Positions 55,129-64,000 of a stretch of 64,000 nucleotides of DNA are shown here, one piece after another. The stretch is taken from positions 5,456,001 through 5,520,000 of the forward strand of contig VCCP01000001.1 of NCBI GenBank assembly GCA_005765155.1, written 5' to 3'. The notes below the pieces were generated by a model. That model had not been told where the DNA came from. It was given only the letters and a program-made list of their open reading frames with translations, and ran no database searches. The position numbers and the translations under genes were made by a program. This DNA is from Zelopaecilomyces penicillatus. Taxonomy: Eukaryota; Ascomycota; Sordariomycetes; Hypocreales; Pseudodiploosporaceae. Positions within the stretch are counted from its first letter, which is position 1. Each line of letters starts with the position of its first letter.

Positions 55129-58100
55129 GGTCAACGGTTAGGTGAGAGATAAAAAAAAATCCAATTAAAGAATTTGCCAAACGACAAGAGCGCGGGGAAA
55201 TGATTGAGAGGTGAGAACACTAGTTCATAGCGGCTGCCAAGAGCGTCAAGAGGGGCAGAAGACGATGCGAAGCCGTGATGTAGGCTAGCTTCTTAGGGGA
55301 GGGGGGTTGATAATGGACGAGGAAAACACGGAAAGGCAGGGTTACTAATAATAAGAAAACAAGAATGGATCGTGTGCGCAAGAATTTGGGGTGATTGAAG
55401 GTGTGGGGGTAGGGGGAGGGGTGAAATCCGAGAGTGGAAGGACGAGCCAAAACAACAACATTGGGCTCGCAGGAAAACGAAAAACGTCGAGTTTTTCTTG
55501 CTTCTGGACGGACAGCCATGTGAGAGACTGAAGAGGCTGTCGGTTCGGGTGTGTTGTCTGGACAAGGAAAGCCGCAGTACTGAAGATGCCACTGGACTGG
55601 GCTACAGGCTCCCTGTCGACAGCCTTTCCAGCCTTTCCAGCACGCCCGACAGTGGTAACTGCGGAGGAGCCGGGCTCGAGCGCCGAGTCTCAGGCCCAGC
55701 CAGGCGGTCCCAAGGGCCTAGCGACGGAGCCCTGTCGTTGATTTGAGCCCCAATTGCAGCTTCCGAGACGGGCTATGGCGCCACGAGGGAGGCTGGCAGC
55801 CGAGTCAGGCCGCAACAAACTGCAGGGCTGCGGTCAAGGCATGTTGTTGTCTTTTCAATATGCAGACGTCTGTATCATCTTCCGCTACTGATGTAGAGTA
55901 GCCTTAATTGTTTTGTTGTTATAGGTGCAGATGCCGTTGCTGCTGCGCATTGCCTTGCTCTGCCTTGGATGTTTTTGACATTGGGCGAATGTTCCCCTCT
56001 AGTCTGCAATCCCGCTCTCTTCAATGATGTTGTGGTTGCTGGAAGGACATTGACGGACTCGCCGAAAACCTTCAAGGCCCACAAAATAGCCGTACTGTCT
56101 GCATCATTAAAGAGCCTTGATTTGTGCCAGCTTTGATGCTTGATCAGATTGACATGTGTCAAGGGTTGCAGGCGTTTTCCGGAGACCACGCAGAAGGCTG
56201 GCAGGCCTCGCAACCGAGCAAGCCCAGCCATGTGTCATAGAAGCTGAGCGCCGCAGCTAGACTTGGAACCGTAGCACTGGAGAGCCTGTCGTGAGGTTGC
56301 AGTAGAACCCGGCAGAAGCTACTGGGAGCTAGCCGGAATGGCACACTGACTCGCAATGACATGGAGCTGCAGCACATGTTGGTTCGTTTGTGCCGGAAGG
56401 CTGGCGCGAGCCCGACTTTCAGATGGCTTCTCTTGCCAGGGCTGCTCTGCCGCATGAAGGCGGGAAAGTTGCCTCCAATTGTTCGCCACCAGATGGAAAT
56501 TCATCGAAACCATGCCGACCAGCTGGGATATGGAGAACCGTGGACCAAAATGACGAGACAGAACCAAGTGTTGCAAGGGCTGGCAAGCACCCATGCTCTC
56601 CCAGTTGAGAGCGGCTATCAAGGGCAACAGCGGGGGTATGATGTGCTTTGCGGGACGATGCGGAGACAAGGTGGAATTTTGGGGGTGATTCCCAGAAACG
56701 AAGAAAAGCAGCCCACTTACTTTGACATCATCGCTTGAGTGGCCCTCCTCAGCAGATCGAAGCCCCCGGCATTCGCATGCGAACTTTCTGGACCAGACAT
56801 GGTGACGTGCGGTCGATTTCGCAACTTCGCAAGCTTGGCCTTCCTATGTAAGAAGCAGGGCCTGTTGAGTGCAGGCACAAAGTGGAGAGGAGGGGGTTTA
56901 AAGCGGGTGGTGAGGGGATACTGGAGTTAGAAACGGGAGACGGGAAAGGCGGTTTTCGGAGAGGTGGAGGGCGTCGCGTACGCCAGAGAGTCGACCGTGA
57001 AGGAACTCGGACTGGTTGACTGTGACACAGTCTGCTCGAATCGAAACCAACAGCAAACCGGCGGCCTTTTCTTGAGTCAAAACGGCAGATGTTGATGCAG
57101 ATTAGTTGTTGTGCAGTTGTAAAGAAACAAGGTAAGTTTGGTTGAGTCGGAGTGTTTTTGGAGATGGGGCATTGGGAGCGAAGGCGGCCCTGGACGGGAG
57201 GTACGGAGCAAAAGTTAGTGCACAGCTGCACAGTGTGTGCCTGCACGTAACGCAATAGCGCTGTAATGGCGGTGGCCATAGTGGCGATTGAATGCTTGCT
57301 GTTGCTACGAGCCAGTAGTTGATTACGGAGCATTATGGGGCACTTGCCCACAGGTACTTTAATGTGGGCTGGCAGCCTATGAGATAGCAGTACTGTAGTT
57401 GTGTACCTACCTACTAAGATTGCCTTCTGAGCAGCATGCTTTCCATAAGTTCCATGACATTCACCTGAGTTTTTGTTCACTGTCTCTCTCCCAGGCTATT
57501 CCCGGCTGGTGTCTAAAGTTCATTCTCACCACAACCTCAAGTTGAGTGAGATGACTATTGGAACAAAAAGTGAATAGATTGATTACCTACCAAGATAATG
57601 AGTCTGATTGGAACGAATGCATAGGTACCTAAGGTACCTTAACCATGGATATCTAGTACTAAGGTACGCAGATTTTAGTACTTACCCCCTATATTCCCAC
57701 CTACTGGTACGGATGAGCCATATGATTATTACTTTTACAATGACAGGACCGCTTGTTGGTCTTTCCCTTTCTTTCTGAGCTTCTATTATCTGAGCCTTCA
57801 ATCTTGTTACTGTTACTATTGCTGGCCTCAGCTTCCTCTCGTACTCGTCGAAACCCCCATATTTTGTTTGCTCCCCCTCGGTTTTCATCTGAACACCCAC
57901 AGCCGCATGCCAGTCATGTTGTCTGTCTATCAAGTGTCAATCGCAACATCGGAGCCGATATCAACCTACTAGCTTTAAGCATGCCGAGTGCTCATCTGCC
58001 GCTTCGGGCGGATTTCTGTCGCCCGTTAGGTTACTACTAGACAAGGCAGCAACGCAAACCAAAACAGGGTAAAAGCAATTCTGCCTCCTGGGCATTGCTC

Positions 58101-61100
58101 GGCGACTCAAGAGCCGTGGCCGCAAGTCACTCTGAATCGCCCAGCTAGACAGACGAAACGCCAAGTTGGGAGCGTGCTGGCAGTCCCCATCATGTGTCTC
58201 ATCAATGCGTCCAGCTGATGCACGATGCTGAAGCTGCAGAATTGGATACTTGAAATAGGGGTGTTTGTTCCGTCTGCCAAGGATCCTGGTCGGGCATCCC
58301 TAGCCACATAATACAGAACATCTACAAATGTAAGCCTTGATCCGTGTACACCACATCCCCATCAATGCATATGCCCAGTTGCCGAATTATACGATATAGA
58401 GGTGTTGACATAGCTAGGTACACATACATACGAAGTAGTATTATGTACATCCAACAGAAGTTGATGACGTTGTCACTGGCCCAAAGGAGACCCCAACGCA
58501 CCAGACAGATATAACTATATTATCTTGCAAGATATGAAGTTGCAGAGCGGCATGTATGGCATGAATAATGATGCCCCATGATTCGCCTTGACCCTTGCAG
58601 GCTGGTTAACCAATATTTTGAGATAGAATCTACATACTTGATTTTCAAGGCAACCCGCCTCGCAGGTTGGTTACCAGCAGAGATGGAATGCACAGTAAAA
58701 GGTATTGCCTAACTGTTCGGATGTATCCCACTCCGTACTGGCAACACGAGTGGTAACCCTCTGCGTGTTGCCGTTCGCTGGAGTTGTCACAGTGCGGTTA
58801 ATGTGAGCGTACGTCGGTGTTGGGTGGGGGAAAGAGACTGAATAAATTCCACCTAAATGGCATCAACAACACCGCTCCTCATCAACCAACACAGGGGCGT
58901 GGAGCATCTCGGGGGCGGGGTTGAATGGCAGTATATTGTATCCATCTCCGTTTGATGTCGGCTCAGCTTCATCACTTGGCAAACATTTCAACGAGGACAT
59001 TGGCAAGACGGATAACCGAAATGGATCATGGGCGCGCGCGTGGGACCAACCTATGAAATGCCCTCGTGTTGCAGTTGCGACACAATTCCCGACAATCTGG
59101 TAATGGTGTCGAAATAGCCCAGCCAAGCCCATTCGCTACCTACTTGGCGAATCGCTGTGAGCCTGCAATATGAGCTGGTCACAAATGTTGTCCACTCTAT
59201 GAAAACGACTCTTTCAGGATCACGGGTAAAACGGGCACAACATCTGTAAGGACCTGGATACATGGTTGTCCTTCCAGGAGGCATATTTTGTGCTTCTATC
59301 ATGGCTGCTTCGTACTCGGGGCACTTCACTGAACAGTCCATAATATCTCCATGTCCAAAGACAGTGCCTGCAAATGGTGTTGCATACAGGGTTGATACGG
59401 AAGATTTCTAAAAATAGCCATCCATTGAGGTGCTGATACAACACCTTAACTGTAATCAATCAACGGGAAATCGCCACTGATAGGTGTCTTATGGTAAAAT
59501 GGCTGGATGAAGTAGTACTAATGTAGGCATCAAATAGACTTTTTTTTTTTCACACGAGCCGCAATACTCGTACCTATGCACGATGAAGCTGCTGGTGTAA
59601 CTTAGAAATGCTGTCCTCACAATGGTCTCATGTATTTCATTATACAGGCCACTGATGCAGCCACGCAGGCTCTCTCGTCCAGCTGCGCAAATGCCAGCCA
59701 CCTCGCCCAGCAAACATGGAAAAATCCAAGCTGATAGGCAGCCAACAGGGTTGCTGATGTCGTAGACATTTTTGGCGATGCAGTGTGTGCGGACGATAAA
59801 CGCGACACATCATTTTGGCAACCCCCGATTTATGTCGGCATTCGGATCTGTCTCGGTCGGGAGTTTGATCAGAACAAAGATCATATGTGATTGGTTTTGG
59901 GTCTAGGGTCAACAAATGAAGTGTTGAATGAGGGGAAGTGAGTCAGTGGGCAGAAGGTCAATTTGCGCTGTCGTCCCAATCTTGAAGTAGGCAATAGTTT
60001 GATTGTGGTCTGCACTCTGTTAACGTTTCTTGGCATGACGCCGCACTGTAAAGTATCCCTCCATATCAGAACCACAACCCGAACCAGAACCAGAAAAGCC
60101 TGGCTGCATCGTGGCGGCGGCGTTCTGAGCCCCTTCTAGGCCCTGAATCTGCACGACCTGAGCGATGCAGATGGGGGGATTTATCGGCCCGTCATTTGCG
60201 AAGGGAATGTCCGTGAAGATTGCGTTGCTCGTCAAAGTCACAGAGTTCGCCACCGACAACAATGCAAGAATTGAGTTGAGGCCCGGGCAAAATGTAATAA
60301 GGTGGAGGTACTATAGCTAATTTGTTGTCTACCTATTTCGTAGGGTGTGATATATTCCCTGCAAGTGCTGCAGCAGCATCAGATTCTCAAAATGGCAAGC
60401 CGACCATGTAACAATGGGAGTTGAGACTCGCAAACACCGGAAGTTTGTTGTTGCTGTCAATCATAAGGTTCACTTCCATGACGGTGTTTCAGCTGCCAAG
60501 ACTCCTCAGCAAGTAAGCTCTTCCGCCAGCCTCCTTTCGTGAACATTGAAACTACGTGATATTGGGCATTACTCTCCCGACCCTGCCTGCCTTGGCTCCT
60601 CCATCCCATCAGTGAGCAGCATTTTTGCCACAGAAGGCGAAATCACAATAGCTTACAGGTAACACATAGTGTGACGATAGCCAGCCTGTTATTATCTGCA
60701 GCATGACTGTGCGCTTCCTCCGCGTCCTCCAAAAACGGAGGCGCTTACGTAGGATCAGGGTGGCATATAATACATGATATGCGTAGTCAGGAACTATTTT
60801 TCGCCGGATGATGGCCATACAGGAATCGGATAATTTACTTGAACAAGAACTGATCCTGGCTTATTTCTTTTAACCTGTGGCCTAATCAACACTGTCTACG
60901 CCACAGAATTGGAATAAAGCGCTGACTGTGTATAGAGTATGCGAAATATACCCCTGTATCAGGGAATTCGTCATATATAAAGGTAGACATGGTTTAATTC
61001 CAAGCAGGTAGCCGTCGAACCTGCAGCCGATGAAGTTTGGCTTTGTAAACTGCTCGCATGGTTTGAAGGCATTTTGGACAATGGAGTATGGAAAATGAAT

Positions 61101-61586
61101 CCCATGTCAACAAACTGGTAAATGCAACTTTGCATACATATCGTGTTTTCCCTTTTGGATGACCTTCCTGCACATGATTTGAGGGTTTCTCATGCAATGC
61201 GACTGGATCACACGTGTTTTCTGTATCACTTGTCCCATCCTTCTCGGATAATCTTCATCTGTGTTACACACACACACATTGGCTTACTTGGCTCTGCGGT
61301 GACGGCGAAGAAGCTTCTTGATGTATAACACGAAGCACTCTATATGTACACAAATGTAAGACCCTATCTGTAAGTAGTACGCCCCTAAACCAAAATTGCG
61401 TTACAATTGCGTACATAGTGCAACCAGCCCAGCCTGAACAGATGGCAGCCGAGAAATGATTTCAGATTAGCATGACAGTTGCTGGTTGACAGTTCCATGA
61501 TAATTGTTGGGTTGTATTAAGCCCTCAGTGTCATCAGAAGCCATGGGAAAGGCCTTGATCAGATATTGATAAACATAAAGGCTGCT
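55129..61586. other. 6.5-kb region with no supported gene upstream of sch9
   Basis: This is the longest stretch without a recognised gene. Frames reach about 240 codons on the minus strand at 57480-56749, but this and others carry no motif and contain repeats of low complexity. Two small minus-strand frames look less random: 59341-59051 (96 codons, Cys-rich) and 60262-60020 (80 codons, with SNAIFTDIPFANDGPINPPI and a Ser/Gly tail); neither has a clear start or family. GGTACCTAAGGTACCTTAA occurs near 57623 and TACGGAG-type words near 57201, 57324 and 58730. The part next to 55129 must hold the sch9 promoter. Confidence 0.5.
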
Positions 61587-61978
61587 TCAGGTTGCTTTGC
61601 GTTCTGCTTTGATGGCCTCAATCATGGCCAGCCACTTTTCCTCCATCTGTGGCGTGACGTCCCTTGGCCAGAACTGGCGATCAGCGACAGGGCGCGTCAC
61701 GAAAGGATCTGCATACCGTGCTATACAAATTATTTGTCAGTTCTACTGTTATTATTTTTTGAAAAAAAAAAAAAAAAAAGTGAATGATGCTGGAAAAGTC
61801 CCATCGCGATGGTAAGGGGGTCGATGCTGGGGAGGGAGGGATCCTCGGTTAATGCGTGCGTACCCATGCTGAAGTGTTGGTCTGAAAGTCTAGTTTTTGC
61901 AGCCTCAAGTTCTTCTTTGAATCTCCGACTAGTGTTGGAAGCTCCAACCCCAGCCGGACTTGATGTTGCCTCTGCCAT
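61587..61978 (-). CDS. Conserved small protein of unknown function, 82 residues
   Basis: Two exons on the minus strand, 61978-61864 and 61720-61587. The 143-nt intron has GTACGC and TATAG ends and contains an 18-base T run on the coding strand. The product MAEATSSPAGVGASNTSRRF... has a helical, charged N-terminal half (KEELEAAKTRLSD), then YADPFVTRPVADRQFWPRDV and a final helix EEKWLAMIEAIKAERKAT. The open frame continues coherently over the splice junction (SM-A-RYADP), which supports the model; the PFVTRPVADRQFWPRD block looks conserved rather than random. I do not recognise the family. It is divergently arranged with the SUZ-domain gene. An alternative is that the first ATG is further upstream. 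Confidence 0.72.
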
Positions 61979-62671
61979 GGCTCTCCTTTGATGCAACAGG
62001 ACAAAACGTGTGGAAAGACAAGACGTAAAGTATTGCAGCTGGCTAGAGGCGGTGGGCAAGGGCTTGATAGCCAAAGTTATGCTGCAGGACTAACAGCTCC
62101 AAGGACAGCCTGTAGCCTGTAGGTATAAAGATGCTTCCAAGTCTTGATACTTGGAAATTCTGGCTTCACTCATGTACGTGGGTGGTATGCAAGTCACAAA
62201 CTCATAAACAACATCCAGGCAGGTAGGTGTTCGGCGAATTGTCTCATTCAATGGCCAGGAGGCTGCTGTTCGTTGTAGCGCTGGAGGTTGCCAGAGTACC
62301 TGCCCCACCATCCACCACCCCGCTATGATCCGCCCACCCAATGCACCAGAGTTTCCAAGTGTCGGGTCTTCGACCGACTTTTTGTCCCATCACACTCAGG
62401 ACCACAACCACGCAGCAACCGTCTCGTCTGTGTTGGCGACACATCACATCTCATCATTAACAATAAAAATAACCTGGTCGAGCTAGCCATCCCGATTAGA
62501 GTTTCTTTTTCGACAATTGCCGAGGCGTCTAGGGTTCAGCCCACGAATATTTCCGCCCGCTGTTGATCGAAGCTGCACAACACACGTGCACGGAACAGCC
62601 TTGGGCGAAGAGAGCCCCCCCTTGTTGCTGATATCTTATTTTGGAGGAGGAGCGTCGCTGCCCAGCCCATC
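61979..62671. other. Divergent promoter region, no gene seen
   Basis: 693 bp between the 82-residue gene (-) and the SUZ gene (+). Poly-pyrimidine segments lie near 62320-62440. No supported frame. Confidence 0.55.
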
Positions 62672-63582
62672 ATGAGCAAATCTTCAGTTCCCAACGCCTG
62701 GGACGACGACGACTGGGAAGCACAGGCTGACCGACTGGCAGCGGCACCAGTGCCGCAGGAAGTGGCACCTGAGCCTCCTCTCACTAGAAAAGAACGCCTT
62801 GCACAGCATACTGAAGCAAACCGCAAGCTTTGGGAGTCAGCGTAGGGAAGCCCTTTTACTTCAAGTGCCAGCAATGCATTTTCCTACCCGGCTTCTTCTA
62901 CATATAGAAAACTAATTCTCCTCTATGCAGCGATACCCCAGAGCCGACCCTTCACTATGTGGAAGCAAATGGCGGCGTGCCGCTCACCACAAGTTTCAAG
63001 CCTCAAGTCAAGGTCCTGAGTCGTAAACCGGTCATCGCTAGGAGGGGTTTTGCGTCTGGCATGTTGCTAGACGACGACAACGAAGGCTCCCAGCAAGAGG
63101 CGCAGCTAAGTCCAGAGGAGATCCGCGCAAAGCAAAAGAAAGACCGTGAGGAGAAGCAACGGCGATATGAAGAAGCCAGGGCCAAAATCTTTGGCGAGTC
63201 GGTATCGTCATCTCGCGGCTCGTCACCAGGCACTGTGACACCCCCTAGATCCGACGGCCGTAACCAGCAAACCCGAGGGCGCGGACGTGGTGGAACGCAC
63301 CGGGGCAACAATACGCCTAATGCTGGCAGCCGACAGCCTGATATTCGACGACAAAACAGTAACCAGTCCAGCGGCGCCCCGTCTACACGTGAACTCTACG
63401 ATCCTAGCTATTCTCTTAAATCGGACGCTGGCGCGTCTAGACACGGAGGAGGTGATAATGGCAGTCCTGCTCGAGCACAGCCTGCACAGAACGAGCAGCA
63501 AGCAATCCGATCACCGCGAGGACCAGACGGCAGTGGGAGAGGAGGCTTTGGCTTTGCGCGCCGTGGCGCTAGAGAGTCTTGA
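62672..63582 (+). CDS. SUZ-domain RNA-binding protein
   Basis: Exons 62672-62841 and 62931-63582 (89-nt intron, GTAGGG/TGCAG) give 273 residues. Residues ~1-30 (MSKSSVPNAWDDDDWEAQAD) are a conserved start. The SUZ domain spans ~85-140: VKVLSRKPVIARR, then LSPEEIRAKQKKDREEKQRRYEEARAKIFG, the basic helical signature of SUZ proteins. The tail is Arg/Gly/Ser-rich with RGRGRGG motifs, likely RNA-binding, plus a GRGGFGFARRG end. Animal SZRD1 and fungal SUZ proteins bind RNA and appear in P-body or stress contexts; the precise role here is unknown. Its stop lies 27 bp from the NAR1 stop on the opposite strand. Confidence 0.9.
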
Positions 63583-63609
63583 ATTAGCTTGCTTAATGCG
63601 CCAGCTAAC

Positions 63610-64000
63610 CTACCATCCGCCGCCAATCTTTCCAGCCAGCTGAACAACAGTTTCAGTGGCTGTCTCCTTTCCAACGTCGCTAATCACCTCACGATAGCTC
63701 GTGAATGCCAGTCTATCTAAGCCTATGCCAGTAACATTAGACCAGTACGCCAGGGTATCATTTATATACGACCGGGAAATGCCATCAATGACCCCCCCCG
63801 AACTCCGATCGCCGTCGGTCTGTGTATCGTCTCCTGAGAAATATGCCTCATCAATCTCAGCCAGCCAATCCTTCTGCTCCTGTGGGCCTGGCTTTTCAGG
63901 TAAACTTTTCCGTTCAATGATAACGGGATCGTCAACCTTGATTTGGCCACCGCCGTTTGTGCAGCCCCCGGGGCATGCCATAACTTCGACATAACTATAT
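63610..64000 (-). CDS. nar1: NAR1, cytosolic iron-sulfur assembly factor (3' end only)
   Basis: The frame enters from the right window edge, so the gene continues beyond it; 129 residues are present. They start near YVEVMACPGGCTNGGGQIKV, the C-terminal cluster-binding signature of Nar1/IOP1 (the CPGGC Cys ligate the second Fe-S centre), and end in GKIGGGW. The tail between contains a linker SLPEKPGPQEQKDWLAEIDEAYF and VTGIGLDRLAFTSYREV. Nar1 is an iron-only-hydrogenase-like protein that acts in the cytosolic CIA pathway with Cia1 to load Fe-S clusters onto nuclear and cytosolic enzymes. Family assignment is firm; nothing can be said of the N terminus. Confidence 0.94.
   Translation of the reverse strand, partial: YSYVEVMACPGGCTNGGGQIKVDDPVIIERKSLPEKPGPQEQKDWLAEIDEAYFSGDDTQTDGDRSSGGVIDGISRSYINDTLAYWSNVTGIGLDRLAFTSYREVISDVGKETATETVVQLAGKIGGGW

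Noticed and set aside
56749..57480. 243-codon minus-strand frame upstream of sch9
   Set aside because: No start context, no motif and an amino-acid composition typical of chance frames; competing frames overlap on the other strand.

Overview
The window is nuclear DNA of a filamentous ascomycete, most likely a sordariomycete. Genes carry short introns of about 50-150 nt with GT/AG ends, intergenic spacers are long, and the protein set is typical of Pezizomycotina. It holds a Fot1/pogo transposase relic and a copia retrotransposon, both damaged by transitions of the repeat-induced point mutation (RIP) type. A hypocrealean source is plausible, but I cannot fix the genus.

Layout. Positions 1-7.6 kb are a nested transposon island: a Ty1/copia polyprotein with seven in-frame stops, its 3' LTR, and a single-frame pogo/Fot1 transposase relic split by an inverted solo LTR. 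From 9.6 kb onward the DNA is ordinary genic sequence. In order: a small fungal membrane protein; LSM6 (-); a Rad60/Esc2-like SUMO-domain protein (+); a secreted NucA/NucB-type nuclease (-); a DUF899 thioredoxin-like protein (+); an Hst3/Hst4-type sirtuin (-); a mitochondrial rhomboid protease (-); a Tma17/Adc17-like chaperone (+); a conserved unknown (-); a membrane-anchored Lys-rich unknown (-); a nucleoside hydrolase (+); LSM8 (-); U2 snRNA (-); cyclin Pch1 (-); U4/U6 protein Prp4 (-); a Psk1/S6K-like kinase (+); a DOMON-cytochrome b561 protein (+); ATP synthase subunit h (+); kinase Sch9 (-); an 82-residue unknown (-); a SUZ-domain protein (+); and the 3' end of NAR1 (-), cut by the window edge.

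Themes. Four spliceosome components (LSM6, LSM8, U2 RNA, Prp4) lie within 30 kb, three of them within 5.6 kb, next to an elongation cyclin. Two S6-kinase-like AGC kinases, Psk1-like and Sch9, lie about 7 kb apart. SIRT-type, SUMO-type and cyclin genes make this a nuclear housekeeping neighbourhood. I see no secondary-metabolite cluster and no CRISPR. No tRNA or rRNA gene was convincing.

LSM6, LSM8, U2 and the 82-residue gene are too short or too interrupted to show as long reading frames. They were assembled by eye from splice signals and family motifs. The most unusual material is the transposon island, where an intact-frame relic, a 5-bp target duplication and a covarying stem-loop array in the LTR can be read directly.
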